A stretch of 64,000 bases of DNA, from positions 496,001-560,000 of the forward strand of contig NZ_AKJN02000008.1 of NCBI RefSeq assembly GCF_000282315.2. Direction: 5' to 3'. Below the pieces are notes generated by a model, which worked only from the letters and a program-made list of their open reading frames with translations, made no database searches and was not told the origin of the DNA. The position numbers and the translations under genes are program-made. The DNA comes from Pseudomonas sp. GM41(2012) (GTDB lineage Bacteria > Pseudomonadota > Gammaproteobacteria > Pseudomonadales > Pseudomonadaceae). Shown piece by piece: positions 15,843 through 25,079 of this stretch. The number at the start of each line of letters is the position of its first letter. Within the stretch, counting starts at the first letter, position 1.

Positions 15843-17048
15843 TTACGCCGTCGCCAACGAACGCTTTTCTGAAACACTCAAAAACCGAATCAACGCCAAC
15901 AACGGAAACGCGCTACCCACAATCACGATCCACAACCAGCCGCCGTGTTCATACACCGCACTGGCCACCGAGGAGCCAAACGCCCCACCGATGAAGATGC
16001 TGGTCATGTACAGCGCATTCAGGCGGCTGCGGCTTTTGGCGTCGAGGGCGTAGACCGCGCGTTGGCCGAGGACCATGTTCATCTGTACGCAGAAGTCGAG
16101 CACCACGCCGGTGACGGCGAGGCCGATGACGCTGTAGACCGGGTGGATGAAGGCGGGCAGAAAACTCAGGCTGGCGAACAGCAGGGCCAGCAGTGAGGCG
16201 ATGCGGGTGTGGCCGGCATCGGCCAGTCGACCGGCAATGGGGGCGGCGATGGCGCCGATGGCCCCGACCAGGGCGAAGATCGCGATCTGGGTTTGCGACA
16301 AGCCATGATTGCGCGCCAGTTCCAGCGGTACGGCGGTCCAGAACAGGCTGAAGGTGGCGAACATGCACCCTTGGTAAAACGCGCGCTGACGCAACACCGG
16401 TTGTTGACGCAACAGGGTCCACAGCGAGCCCAACAACTGACCATAAGAAGCGCTGTGATCAGGCTGGCGCTTGGGAATCGTCAGCGCCAACACCATGCTG
16501 ATCGCCGCCATCAGCACCGCTGCAATCACAAACATCGCACGCCAGCCAAAATGGTCAGCCACCACGCTGGACACCGGTCGCGCCAACAGAATCCCCAACA
16601 GCAAACCGCCCATGATCCCGCCGACCACACGGCCACGAGACTCTTCCGGGGCCAAGTGCGCAGCCAGTGGAATCAGGATCTGCACCGACACTGAACTGAA
16701 TCCCACCAACAACGAAATCAGCAGAAACACGTTTGGCTGATCGGTGAACGCTGCACCCAATAGACTGGCAATCGCCACCACGGTCGTGATGATCATCAAG
16801 CGGCGGTTTTCCAGCAAGTCACCCAGCGGCACCAGGAAAAACAAACCCAACGCATAACCGATCTGGGTCAGCGAAACGATCAGGCTGGCCATGGTGCTGG
16901 TCAGGCCGATGTCCGGCGCGATCAGGCCGATGATCGGTTGGGCGTAGTAAATGTTGGCAACGATGGCGCCGCAGCAGAAGGCAAACAGCAGCACCATGCC
17001 TCGGGTCATTGTCGCGGTGCCGTGGGGCACTGGGGTCGCTGGATTCAT
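15843..17048 (-). CDS. MFS transporter (DHA1-like efflux family)
   Basis: A 401-residue cytoplasmic-membrane protein with 12 predicted helices. The MFS loop 2-3 signature appears as GLFFLVPLGDLLENRRLM (about residues 75-95), with a second-half repeat near IAAPIAGRLADAGHTR. N-terminal motif FAFCCGAIVANIYYAQPIIG is typical of the DHA1 subgroup that includes sugar and drug exporters. The substrate is unknown. It is monocistronic: 235 bp separate it from the divergent periplasmic gene and a REP unit lies at its 3' end. Confidence 0.9.
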   Translation of the reverse strand: MNPATPVPHGTATMTRGMVLLFAFCCGAIVANIYYAQPIIGLIAPDIGLTSTMASLIVSLTQIGYALGLFFLVPLGDLLENRRLMIITTVVAIASLLGAAFTDQPNVFLLISLLVGFSSVSVQILIPLAAHLAPEESRGRVVGGIMGGLLLGILLARPVSSVVADHFGWRAMFVIAAVLMAAISMVLALTIPKRQPDHSASYGQLLGSLWTLLRQQPVLRQRAFYQGCMFATFSLFWTAVPLELARNHGLSQTQIAIFALVGAIGAIAAPIAGRLADAGHTRIASLLALLFASLSFLPAFIHPVYSVIGLAVTGVVLDFCVQMNMVLGQRAVYALDAKSRSRLNALYMTSIFIGGAFGSSVASAVYEHGGWLWIVIVGSAFPLLALIRFLSVSEKRSLATA

Positions 17049-17283
17049 AACGGGTCTCGCTGAGCAAAAGAGAATGCGCGCAGGCTAAAGGGCTATCGGA
17101 ATGGGCAGAAGAGGGTTTGGAGTGATAGCAATCATTCCGTTGCGGAATGAGTGACGGACGAGTGTGATGCCCATCGAGGAGCATGGCGTCAAAACATTGA
17201 GGTCCGATGATACATTCACTTACATCCTGTTCGATAGCGTGCTTATGTTCTCACTTCAAGTTTCATAAACGGAAGGCACTTTC

Positions 17284-17913
17284 ATGAATGCGATGTTTCG
17301 TCACCTGATTCGCGGCGCTTCAGTTGTTACCTTGATCGGCTTGTTCACGGCAGGTCTTGCCCAGGCTGCTGACGCGCCGGGCATGCGTATCGGGGTTCGC
17401 GGCGAGATCACCGGGGTCAGCCCCGACGTGCTGAAAGTCCACGTCAACAGTGGTGAAAACGTGGTCATCAATCTGACCAAGGACACCAAAGTCCGCGCCG
17501 TCACCCTGGCCAATATCGAAGACATCAAGCCCGGCAGCTACATCGGTTCGGCAGCCATACCGCAGGAGGACGGAACCCTCAAGGCACTGGAAGTCCATGT
17601 CTTTCCACCGGAACTGGCCGGCAGCGGCGACGGCCATCGACCCTTCGACCTGGTCAAGGGCAGCAGCATGACCAATGGCAGCGTGGGCGATTTGGTCGTC
17701 AGCAATGGTCGGGTCTTGACCGTCAACTACAAGGGCGGCCAGCAGAAGATTCTGGTGCCGGAGGATGTGCCGATCGTGAACCTGGTACCGGGTGATCGCA
17801 GCTTGTTGAAGGTGGGGGTGAAGATCGTGACGTTTGTGACCCAAAGTGCTGACGGGACACTCACCGCGCAATCGATCGCGGCCGGCAAGGATGGCGTGAC
17901 ACCGCCGATGTAA
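17284..17913 (+). CDS. Secreted DUF5666-like protein
   Basis: A 209-residue protein with a signal peptide (RGASVVTLIGLFTAGLAQA, cleavage near residue 29) followed by two repeats of a small beta-rich module: VRGEITGVSPDVLKVHVNSG with TKDTKVRAV, and GSVGDLVVSNGRVLTVNYKG with VPEDVPIV. This is the pattern of DUF5666/OB-like periplasmic proteins. No catalytic residues are seen and the function is unknown. The 235-bp upstream gap to the divergent MFS gene holds its promoter, which I could not place with confidence. Confidence 0.75.
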   Translation: MNAMFRHLIRGASVVTLIGLFTAGLAQAADAPGMRIGVRGEITGVSPDVLKVHVNSGENVVINLTKDTKVRAVTLANIEDIKPGSYIGSAAIPQEDGTLKALEVHVFPPELAGSGDGHRPFDLVKGSSMTNGSVGDLVVSNGRVLTVNYKGGQQKILVPEDVPIVNLVPGDRSLLKVGVKIVTFVTQSADGTLTAQSIAAGKDGVTPPM

Positions 17914-17929
17914 CTGCTTGGCGCAAACC

Positions 17930-18023
17930 CTGTGGGAGCGAGCCTGCTCGCGATGGCGGCGTGTCAGGCAACAAATTTATCGAATGGATAAATGTCATCG
18001 CGAGCAGGCTCACTCCCACAGGG
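17930..18023. repeat. REP inverted pair, GTGGGAGCGAGCCTGCTCGC class
   Basis: Two inverted units separated by about 40 bp, starting 17 bp after the DUF5666-like stop codon. The right unit has one change in the core (GCTCACTCCCACAG). Confidence 0.9.
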
Positions 18024-18057
18024 GATTTTCAGCGAACACGAGTTTTGTGTTCGGCCA

Positions 18058-18090
18058 CAAAAAAGGCGACCTTCTCAGGTCGCCTTTTTC
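18058..18090. terminator. Bidirectional rho-independent terminator
   Basis: An 11-bp perfect stem AAAAGGCGACC / GGTCGCCTTTT with a TTCTCA loop. The A-tract on one side and T-tract on the other let it serve both the + gene ending at 17913 and the sulfate-binding gene ending at 18105. Confidence 0.92.
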
Positions 18091-18104
18091 ATTGGACTCA
18101 GGAA

Positions 18105-19103
18105 TTACTGACCGCTGTAGATCTGATCAAAGATCCCGCCATCATTGAAGTGAGTCTTCTGCACAGTTCGCCAGTCACCAAAGGTCTTCTCCACCGACAG
18201 GAAATCCACTTTCGGGAAACGATCGGTGTACTTGGCCAGTACCGCCGGGTCACGCGGACGCAGGTAGTTCGCCGCAGCAATCTCCTGACCTTCCGGCGAC
18301 CACAGGTACTTCAAATATTCCTCGGCCGCCGCGCGGGTGCCTTTCTTGTCGACGGTCTTGTCGACCACCGATACGGGCGGCTCGGCTTCGGCGGAGACGC
18401 TTGGGTAAATGACTTCAAACTGATCACGACCAAACTCACGGGCAATCATTTCCGCTTCGTTTTCGAAGGTCACCAGCACATCACCAATCTGGTTGGTCAT
18501 GAAGGTCGTAGTGGCGGCGCGGCCACCGGTGTCGAGCACCGGCGCTTGCTTGAACAGCTTGCCGACGAAGTCTTTGGCTTTGCTTTCGTCGCCACCGTTT
18601 TTCAGCACATAACCCCAGGCCGAGAGGTAGGTGTAGCGGCCGTTACCCGACGTTTTCGGGTTTGGCACGATCACCTGCACGCCGTCCTTGAGCAGGTCGG
18701 GCCAGTCTTTTAGGGCTTTCGGGTTGCCTTTGCGGACGATGAACACGGTGGCCGAGGTGAACGGCGCGCTGTTGTTTGGCAGGCGTGTGACCCAGTTATC
18801 CGGGACCAGTTTGCCGTTGTCCGCCAGGGCGTTGATGTCGGTGGCCATGTTCATGGTGATGACGTCAGCCGGCAGGCCATCGATCACCGAGCGCGCCTGT
18901 TTGCTGGAGCCGCCGAAGGACATCTGCAGGGTGATGTTTTCGTTGTGCTCGGTTTGCCAGTGTTTCTGGAAGGCAGAGTTGTAGTCCTTGTAGAAATCGC
19001 GCATCACGTCGTAGGAAACGTTAAGCAGGGTCGGTGCGGCCTGAGCCACGCTGGACAGAGCCAGGCCAGCGGCCAGAAGTGAGGCGCCAAAGAGTTTTTT
19101 CAC
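18105..19103 (-). CDS. sbp: Periplasmic sulfate-binding protein
   Basis: Substrate-binding component of a sulfate/thiosulfate ABC importer, 332 residues. It has a signal peptide MKKLFGASLLAAGLALSSVA ending QA|AP, then the Sbp pattern LLNVSYDVMRDFYKDYNSAF, MSFGGSSKQARSVIDGLPAD (the Ser-rich anion-binding loop) and ANYLRPRDPAV. No cysTWA permease/ATPase genes are adjacent, as in P. aeruginosa, where cysP (PA1493) is also a solo gene. It could be called cysP. Expression under sulfur limitation is expected from the family, but I saw no CysB site with confidence. Confidence 0.93.
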   Translation of the reverse strand: MKKLFGASLLAAGLALSSVAQAAPTLLNVSYDVMRDFYKDYNSAFQKHWQTEHNENITLQMSFGGSSKQARSVIDGLPADVITMNMATDINALADNGKLVPDNWVTRLPNNSAPFTSATVFIVRKGNPKALKDWPDLLKDGVQVIVPNPKTSGNGRYTYLSAWGYVLKNGGDESKAKDFVGKLFKQAPVLDTGGRAATTTFMTNQIGDVLVTFENEAEMIAREFGRDQFEVIYPSVSAEAEPPVSVVDKTVDKKGTRAAAEEYLKYLWSPEGQEIAAANYLRPRDPAVLAKYTDRFPKVDFLSVEKTFGDWRTVQKTHFNDGGIFDQIYSGQ

Positions 19104-19120
19104 TGCGCAGTCCTTGTTCT

Positions 19121-19202
19121 TTGTAGGAGCTGCCGCAGGCTGCGATCTTTTGATGTTGATTCTTCAAGATCAAAAGATCGCAGCCTGCGGCAGCTCCTAC
19201 AG
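19121..19202. repeat. REP inverted pair, GTAGGAGCTGCCGCAGGCTG class
   Basis: Inverted units GTAGGAGCTGCCGCAGGCTG + CGATCTTTTGAT and its complement with an ~18-bp spacer, beginning 18 bp upstream of the sbp start. It therefore lies in the sbp promoter/leader region. Confidence 0.9.
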
Positions 19203-19296
19203 GTTAGTTGTCAGTCATCGAAGAGGTGTTGCCACCGTTTAGCCGGCGACTATAACGGGGCTCGCATAGTCCTTTAAAGATTAAAAAATACTTTGC

Positions 19297-20121
19297 TTAT
19301 TCCATTTTCTTAAACAACACATTCCCGCATCGTGAGCAGAACGCCGCCCCATGCTCGTGGTTGTTTTTCTTGCACACCGGGCAGTCATGTTGCAGTTGTT
19401 CACCGCGCATTGCGTTGGCCAGTTCGGCGGTGAAAATTCCCGTCGGCACGGCGATGATCGAGTAACCGGTGATCATCACCAGCGACGATATCACCTGGCC
19501 CAGCGGTGTCTTCGGCACGATGTCGCCGAAGCCCACGGTGGTCAGCGTGACGATAGCCCAATAGATGCCTTTGGGAATGCTGGTGAAGCCGTGCTCCGGG
19601 CCTTCGATCACGTACATCAGCGTACCGAACACCGTCACCAGGGTGCAGACGCTGAGCAGAAACACCACGATCTTCTGCTTGCTGCCGCGCAATGCGGACA
19701 TCAGATAGTTGGCTTGCTTGAGGTACGGACTCAGCTTGAGCACGCGGAAAATCCGCAGCATCCGAATGATCCGGATAATCAGCAGGTACTGCGCATCAGC
19801 GTAATACAGTGCAAGAATGCCGGGCACGATCGCCAGCAAATCCACCAGTCCATAGAAGCTGAACGCGTAGCGCAACGGCTTGGGCGAACAGTACAGGCGC
19901 AGGCCGTATTCGATGGCGAAGATGACCGTGAAGCCCCACTCGATGTACGCCAGCAGGTCGGCGTAGTTCTGGTGAACCGCGTCGATGCTGTCGAGCATCA
20001 CGATCACAATGCTGGCGAGGATGATCAACAGCAGAATGCCGTCGAAGCGCCGACCGGCCTTGGTGTCGCTCTGGAAAACCATGACGTAAAGCTCTTCACG
20101 CCAGTTTTTGCTGCTGTCCAT
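19297..20121 (-). CDS. Voltage-gated-type potassium channel with C-terminal zinc ribbon
   Basis: A 274-residue six-helix ion channel. S4-like helix IIRIIRMLRIFRVLKLSPYL carries regularly spaced Arg/Lys, and the pore has the K+ selectivity filter TLTTVGFGDIVP. After S6 comes an unusual cytosolic tail with two Cys pairs, CPVCKKNNHEHGAAFCSRC, which looks like a zinc ribbon. ATG 20121 (MDSSKNWREELYVMVFQ) is preceded by AGGCGG. A TTG six codons upstream is in frame. It is close to the urea transporter (21 bp), so the two are probably co-transcribed. Synteny matches P. aeruginosa PA1496. Confidence 0.9.
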   Translation of the reverse strand: MDSSKNWREELYVMVFQSDTKAGRRFDGILLLIILASIVIVMLDSIDAVHQNYADLLAYIEWGFTVIFAIEYGLRLYCSPKPLRYAFSFYGLVDLLAIVPGILALYYADAQYLLIIRIIRMLRIFRVLKLSPYLKQANYLMSALRGSKQKIVVFLLSVCTLVTVFGTLMYVIEGPEHGFTSIPKGIYWAIVTLTTVGFGDIVPKTPLGQVISSLVMITGYSIIAVPTGIFTAELANAMRGEQLQHDCPVCKKNNHEHGAAFCSRCGNVLFKKME

Positions 20122-20142
20122 GGATACCGCCTGAACCAATGA

Positions 20143-21057
20143 TCAGCGAAGCCTAGGTTGATTCTCCTCCAGAGTGCAAGGCGTACGGGCGACAGGGGTC
20201 TTGCCGAGCATTTGAACAACCGTGCGGATCAACCAGCAGGAGAGGATGAACGGCGCGGTCAGCGTTGGCAGACCGATGGCGGCAAACACCGGCGTCAGCA
20301 ACAGCGCTGATGCAATACCGACCAGTGGCAGCCAAGGCTTCTGGCGCTGCGAGCTGAAGGCGAGGGCGGCGAGTACGGCGTTATAGCCACCGAGCCCGAT
20401 CAATGCGGTATAGAAGTCGTGATGCAGCATGCTCCAGCCCATGCCCGCGACAGACGCCGACAATGCCCAGCAGAATGCGCGGCGATCAGCGATCAGCAAA
20501 CCCACGGCAATCATCGCACCGGCCAGTGGATGACCGAGGAACATCACCTGGCCGAGGCCTTTCAGTGGTGCGGCGAGCATGTTCAGCGTATTGATTTCGA
20601 TCAGGTGCGCATTTGTCGAGGGCGTGGCGAAGCACAGCAGCAACCAGCCCAGCCCCACGAAGGGCGCCGTATAGGCAGGCAGGTATTGGCTGACCCGGAC
20701 GCGTTTGAGCCACTGTTGAGTGACCATCGCGCTCAGACCGCCAGCGGCGATGATCAGCGGCGGTAACATCGCTGACCAGGGGAAGTAGAGGCTCAGCAGC
20801 AAACCGAGCAAAACACCGTTGTAACTGAAGAGCCCGGCCTGTCGATCGGCCTTGGCATAGCCGCGTCGTTGCGCGGTGAGCAACCCGGCGACACCGCCCA
20901 GCAGTGCACCGCCGAGCAGGGCGGGTGCGGTGAAAAGAATGGCCAACAGGCACAGCAGACCGCACAGCGGATGGCGCTGGAGAAAGATCTGACTGAAACC
21001 GTTGAGCAGGGCAGTGGCCCAGTCGGGGCAGTGGGTGTTGAAGTGGTTGGCAGGCAT
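20143..21057 (-). CDS. Urea transporter (UT family)
   Basis: A 304-residue membrane protein of about 10 helices with the two-fold repeat of the urea-transporter family: NGFSQIFLQRHPLCGLLCLL and, in the second half, LNMLAAPLKGLGQVMFLGHP. Motifs YNGVLLGLLLSLYF and YNAVLAALAF are the repeated pore segments. It moves urea passively across the inner membrane. It is upstream of the potassium-channel gene on the same strand. No urease genes are in the window. The identification rests on these repeat motifs. Confidence 0.87.
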   Translation of the reverse strand: MPANHFNTHCPDWATALLNGFSQIFLQRHPLCGLLCLLAILFTAPALLGGALLGGVAGLLTAQRRGYAKADRQAGLFSYNGVLLGLLLSLYFPWSAMLPPLIIAAGGLSAMVTQQWLKRVRVSQYLPAYTAPFVGLGWLLLCFATPSTNAHLIEINTLNMLAAPLKGLGQVMFLGHPLAGAMIAVGLLIADRRAFCWALSASVAGMGWSMLHHDFYTALIGLGGYNAVLAALAFSSQRQKPWLPLVGIASALLLTPVFAAIGLPTLTAPFILSCWLIRTVVQMLGKTPVARTPCTLEENQPRLR

Positions 21058-21091
21058 GGCAGTTCTGAAAGACAGTGAAACCGAGTCGCCC

Positions 21092-21188
21092 GCATCGCCA
21101 GCAGGCTGGCTCCCACACTGAATCTCAGTTCAGTATTGATTCCGTGATCGACACAAAACCAATGTGGGAGCCAGCCTGCTGGCGATGA
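21092..21188. repeat. REP inverted pair, GTGGGAGCCAGCCTGCTGGC class
   Basis: Inverted units with core GGGAGCCAGCCTGCTGGCGA separated by about 43 bp, between pyk (3' end at 21205) and the urea-transporter start. This subclass is the one also found on both sides of the RAYT gene at 28.7 kb. Confidence 0.9.
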
Positions 21189-21204
21189 GGCCGGTATGGG
21201 CGCT

Positions 21205-22620
21205 CTAGATCAACGTCTCGATACGCAATGAGTTAGTCGACCCCGGCTGCCCAAACGGCACACCCGCGGTGATCAATAAGGTGTCGCCACGCTTGGCCAT
21301 ACCCTGCGCCTGGGCAATCTCCAGTGCCGTCGAGCACACCTCATCCACCTGCCGCAGCCGATCATTGACCACCGAGTGCACGCCCCACGCCACCGTCAAC
21401 CGGCGAGCGGTCTGCAGGTTCGGCGTCAGGTTGAGGATCGGCACCGTTGGCCGCTCCCGCGCTGCACGCAAACTCGAGGTACCGGATTCGCTGTAATTCA
21501 CCAGTACCGCCACCGGCAGCACATTGCTGATGCGACGAATCGCGCAGCTGATCGCATCGGAAACAGTCGCCTCAGCCTTGGGGCGGCTGACGTCCAGTTG
21601 CGCCTGATAGTCCGGACCATTTTCCACCTGACGAATGATCTTGCTCATCATCTGCACGGCTTCCAGCGGGTACTCACCGGACGCGGTTTCCGCCGACAGC
21701 ATCACCGCATCCGCACCTTCGGCCACGGCGTTGGCAACATCGGTCACCTCGGCACGGGTTGGGGCAGGGGAGAAGCGCATCGACTCGAGCATCTGCGTCG
21801 CCACCACCACCGGTTTGCCGAGCTGACGGCAGATGGTGATGATGTTTTTCTGAATCTGCGGCACGCTTTCGGCCGGCACTTCCACGCCCAGGTCACCGCG
21901 AGCCACCATGATCGCGTCGCTCAATTCGGCGATCTCGCGCAGTTGTGTCACGGCCGAAGGCTTCTCGATCTTGGCCATCAAAAATGCTTTGTCGCCGATC
22001 AGTTCGCGCGCCTCGCGGATGTCTTCCGGACGCTGCACAAACGACAGCGCGACCCAGTCCACACCCAGCTCCAGACCGAAGCTCAAATCGCGACGGTCCT
22101 TGGCGGTCAGCGGGCTCAGTTCCAGCACCGCTTGCGGTACGTTCACGCCTTTGCGATCCGAGAGTTCGCCGCCATTGAGCACCGTGGTGTCGATGGCGTC
22201 GGAGTACTTTGTCACCACGCGAAGACGCAGCTTGCCGTCGTCCAGCAGCAGGTCCATGCCCGGTTCGAGCGCCGCGATGATTTCCGGGTGAGGCAGGCTG
22301 ACCCGGCGTTCATCACCCGGCGTCGGGTCCAGGTCCAGGCGCAGTGCCTGACCGCGATGCAGTTGCACCTTGCCCTCGGCGAACTTGCCGACCCGCAGTT
22401 TCGGGCCTTGCAGGTCCATCAGAATGCCCAGCGGATAATTCAGCTGGCGCTCGACTTCACGAATCCACTGATAGCGCTGAGCGTGGTCGGCGTGATCGCC
22501 GTGGCTGAAGTTCAGGCGAAAGATGTTGACCCCGGCCTGCACCAGTTCGCGGATGTCGTCGATCCCGTGAGTGGCAGGACCGAGGGTGGCGAGGATTTTG
22601 ACCTTCTTGTCAGGCGTCAT
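21205..22620 (-). CDS. pyk: Pyruvate kinase
   Basis: Converts phosphoenolpyruvate and ADP to pyruvate and ATP. The 471-residue protein carries KILATLGPATHG and NFSHGDHADH at the N-terminus, GILMDLQGPKLR, the pyruvate kinase signature region AKIEKPSAV, the IMVARGDLGVEVPAE loop, and the C-terminal effector domain. It is the last gene of the glyoxylate operon and its start overlaps ttuD by 11 bp. There the product of glycerate kinase (2-phosphoglycerate, via enolase) is taken to pyruvate. P. aeruginosa PA1498 occupies the same position and is called pykF. Confidence 0.96.
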   Translation of the reverse strand: MTPDKKVKILATLGPATHGIDDIRELVQAGVNIFRLNFSHGDHADHAQRYQWIREVERQLNYPLGILMDLQGPKLRVGKFAEGKVQLHRGQALRLDLDPTPGDERRVSLPHPEIIAALEPGMDLLLDDGKLRLRVVTKYSDAIDTTVLNGGELSDRKGVNVPQAVLELSPLTAKDRRDLSFGLELGVDWVALSFVQRPEDIREARELIGDKAFLMAKIEKPSAVTQLREIAELSDAIMVARGDLGVEVPAESVPQIQKNIITICRQLGKPVVVATQMLESMRFSPAPTRAEVTDVANAVAEGADAVMLSAETASGEYPLEAVQMMSKIIRQVENGPDYQAQLDVSRPKAEATVSDAISCAIRRISNVLPVAVLVNYSESGTSSLRAARERPTVPILNLTPNLQTARRLTVAWGVHSVVNDRLRQVDEVCSTALEIAQAQGMAKRGDTLLITAGVPFGQPGSTNSLRIETLI

Positions 22621-23890
22621 TTTTAGGGCTCTCGAGAATCAGGATGGCACGGAAGTCGTTGATGTTGGTGCGGGTCGGTTCAGTGACGATCAGCGCGTCC
22701 AGCGCCTCGAAATAGCCGTAGCCATTGTTGTTGTCCAACTCGTCGCTGGCGCTCAGGCCGAGGGCGGCGGCGCGGGCATAGCTGTCCGGGGTCATGATGG
22801 CGCCGGCGTTGTCTTCGGAGCCGTCGATGCCATCGGTGTCGCCGGCCAGCGCGTAGACGCCGGGCAGGCCTTTGAGGCTGTCAGTCAGGCTCAGCAGGAA
22901 TTCGGCGTTGCGTCCGCCACGGCCATTGCCGCGTACGGTGACCGTGGTTTCACCGCCCGAGAGGATCACGCAGGGCGCCGCCAATGGCTGACCGTGCAGC
23001 ACGACCTGACGGGCGATGCCGGCGTGAACCTTGGCCACTTCGCGGGATTCGCCTTCCAGGTCGCCAAGGATCAGCGGGCTGAAACCGGCCTGACGCGCTT
23101 TCACCGCAGCGGCTTCAAGCGACTGTTGTGGACGAGCGATCAGCTGGAAGTGGCTGCGCGCCAGGCTCGGGTCGCCGGGTTTGACCGTCTCTGATTCCGG
23201 GCTCTGCAACCAGTTGCGCACCGAGGCCGGGACTTCAATGGCGTAACGCTTGAGGATCGCCAGGGCTTCGGCGGAAGTGCTCGGGTCGGCCACGGTGGGA
23301 CCGGAGGCGATGACCGTGGCGAGGTCGCCCGGTACATCGGAAATCGCATAGGTATAAACAGTGGCAGGCCAGCAGGCTTTGCCGAGGCGGCCGCCCTTGA
23401 TCGCCGAGAGGTGCTTGCGCACGCAGTTCATCTCGCCGATGGTGGCGCCGGATTTGAGCAGGGCTTTGTTGATCGACTGCTTGTCGGCCAGGGTGATGCC
23501 GGCCGCGGGCAACGCCAGAAGGGCAGAGCCGCCGCCCGAGAGCAGGAAGATCACACGGTCGTCTTCGGTCAGGTTGCTGACCAGTTCCAACACGCGTTTG
23601 GCCACTGCCAGACCGGCAGCATCAGGCACCGGGTGAGCGGCTTCGACCACTTCGATTTTTTCACACGGGGCGCCGTGACCGTAACGCGTCACCACTAAAC
23701 CTGATACTTCACCCTGCCAGCAACGCTCCACCACTTGAGCCATGGCCGCGGCGGCTTTGCCGGCGCCGATGACGATCACCCGACCGCTGCGGTCTTTGGG
23801 CAAATGGGCTTCGAGGACTTGCTGCGGATGGGCCGCGTCGATGGCTGTGGCAAACAGCTCGCGCAGGAATTGTTGCGGATTGACCGACAT
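22610..23890 (-). CDS. ttuD: Glycerate 2-kinase / hydroxypyruvate reductase family TtuD (MOFRL)
   Basis: A 426-residue cytosolic enzyme of the GckA/TtuD (MOFRL) family, with the N-terminal Rossmann-like part (VIVIGAGKAAAAMAQVVERC, VTRYGHG, VVEAAHPVPD, LLSGGGSALLALP) and the C-terminal MOFRL segment ILSGGETTVTVRGNGRGGRN. The family contains glycerate 2-kinases although many are named hydroxypyruvate reductase. Pathway position between GlxR and Pyk fits phosphorylation of D-glycerate to 2-phosphoglycerate. It overlaps pyk, so translation is coupled. ATG 23890 follows a GGGAGCC ribosome-site-like stretch. Confidence 0.9.
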   Translation of the reverse strand: MSVNPQQFLRELFATAIDAAHPQQVLEAHLPKDRSGRVIVIGAGKAAAAMAQVVERCWQGEVSGLVVTRYGHGAPCEKIEVVEAAHPVPDAAGLAVAKRVLELVSNLTEDDRVIFLLSGGGSALLALPAAGITLADKQSINKALLKSGATIGEMNCVRKHLSAIKGGRLGKACWPATVYTYAISDVPGDLATVIASGPTVADPSTSAEALAILKRYAIEVPASVRNWLQSPESETVKPGDPSLARSHFQLIARPQQSLEAAAVKARQAGFSPLILGDLEGESREVAKVHAGIARQVVLHGQPLAAPCVILSGGETTVTVRGNGRGGRNAEFLLSLTDSLKGLPGVYALAGDTDGIDGSEDNAGAIMTPDSYARAAALGLSASDELDNNNGYGYFEALDALIVTEPTRTNINDFRAILILESPKNDA

Positions 23891-23941
23891 GGCGGGCTCC
23901 CGGATTTCTTGTTATTAGGGATATCGAGCCATGCACGGCCC

Positions 23942-24032
23942 CTGTAGGAGCAAGGCTTGCCCGCGATGCAGACACTGTGGTGTTTCTGCTGCACCGAGGC
24001 GATTCCATCGCGGGCAAGCCTTGCTCCTACAG
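23942..24032. repeat. REP inverted pair between glxR and ttuD
   Basis: Inverted units GTAGGAGCAAGGCTTGCCCG + CGATG with an ~36-bp spacer, inside the glyoxylate operon. Confidence 0.9.
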
Positions 24033-24063
24033 AGGGCCAGGCAGGCCCTCTGTAGTGCAGGTG

Positions 24064-24954
24064 TTACTTATCGCGAATCGAGAAATTCGCCATGTGTTCC
24101 AGGCCCTTGATCAGCGCCGAGTGGTCCCAGTTGCTGCCGCCGATAGCCGCGCAGGTGCTGAACACTTGCTGGGTGTTGGCGGTGTTTGGCAGGTTGATGC
24201 CCAACTCGCGCGCGCCGGCCAGGGCCAGGTTCAGGTCCTTCTGGTGCAGGCTGATGCGGAAGCCTGGGTCGAAGGTGCCTTTGATCATGCGCTCGCCGTG
24301 TACTTCGAGGATCTTCGAGGAGGCGAAGCCTCCCATCAGTGCTTCGCGCACCTTGGCCGGATCGGCACCGTTTTTCGAAGCAAACAGCAGGGCTTCGGCC
24401 ACGGCCTGAATGTTCAGCGCCACGATGATCTGGTTCGCCACTTTGGCGGTTTGACCGTCGCCGTTGCCGCCCACCAGGGTGATGTTCTTGCCCATCGCCT
24501 GGAACAGTGGCAGAACGCGTTCGAAGGCATCGGCCTCGCCGCCGACCATGATGCTCAGGGTCGCGGCCTTGGCGCCGACTTCACCGCCGGACACTGGCGC
24601 GTCGAGGTACTGAGCGCCTTTTTCGTTGATTTTGGCGGCGAAGGCTTTGGTGGCGGTTGGCGAGATCGAGCTCATGTCGATCACGACTTTGCCTTTGCCA
24701 ACCCCGGCCGCAACACCGTCGGCGCGGAACAGCACGTCATCGACCTGCGGGGTATCCGGCACCATGACGATGATGAATTCGGCTTCTTGCGCGACTTCTT
24801 TCGGGTTCGCCAGGGCGACGGCGCCACCGGCAATCAGGTCAGCAGGCGCAGGGTCGTGGTGCGCCGACAGGAACAGGCTGTGACCGGCTTTCTGCAGGTT
24901 CAACGCCATTGGGTGGCCCATGATGCCGGTGCCGATAAATCCGATTTTAGCCAT
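24064..24954 (-). CDS. glxR: Tartronate semialdehyde reductase (2-hydroxy-3-oxopropionate reductase)
   Basis: NAD(P)H-dependent reduction of tartronate semialdehyde to D-glycerate. The 296-residue beta-hydroxyacid dehydrogenase has a cofactor loop KIGFIGTGIMGHPMALNL at the N-terminus, VMVPDTPQV, substrate motif DAPVSGGEVGA and the catalytic Lys segment GQTAKVANQIIVALNIQA (about residue 170). It is flanked by REP pairs on both sides, but operon order hyi-glxR-ttuD is conserved in Pseudomonas. The function in the Gcl pathway is firm from family and context. Confidence 0.95.
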   Translation of the reverse strand: MAKIGFIGTGIMGHPMALNLQKAGHSLFLSAHHDPAPADLIAGGAVALANPKEVAQEAEFIIVMVPDTPQVDDVLFRADGVAAGVGKGKVVIDMSSISPTATKAFAAKINEKGAQYLDAPVSGGEVGAKAATLSIMVGGEADAFERVLPLFQAMGKNITLVGGNGDGQTAKVANQIIVALNIQAVAEALLFASKNGADPAKVREALMGGFASSKILEVHGERMIKGTFDPGFRISLHQKDLNLALAGARELGINLPNTANTQQVFSTCAAIGGSNWDHSALIKGLEHMANFSIRDK

Positions 24955-24983
24955 GAGAAAATCCTCTTGTTTTTATAAACAGC

Positions 24984-25069
24984 CGTAGGAGCTGCCGAAG
25001 GCTGCGATCTTTTGATTTTGCTTTTGAAGGTCAGGATCAAAAGATCGCAGCCTTCGGCAGCTCCTACAG
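24984..25069. repeat. REP inverted pair between hyi and glxR
   Basis: Inverted units GTAGGAGCTGCCGAAGGCTG + CGATCTTTTGAT with a ~22-bp spacer, inside the glyoxylate operon. Confidence 0.9.
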
Positions 25070-25079
25070 GGATATACGT

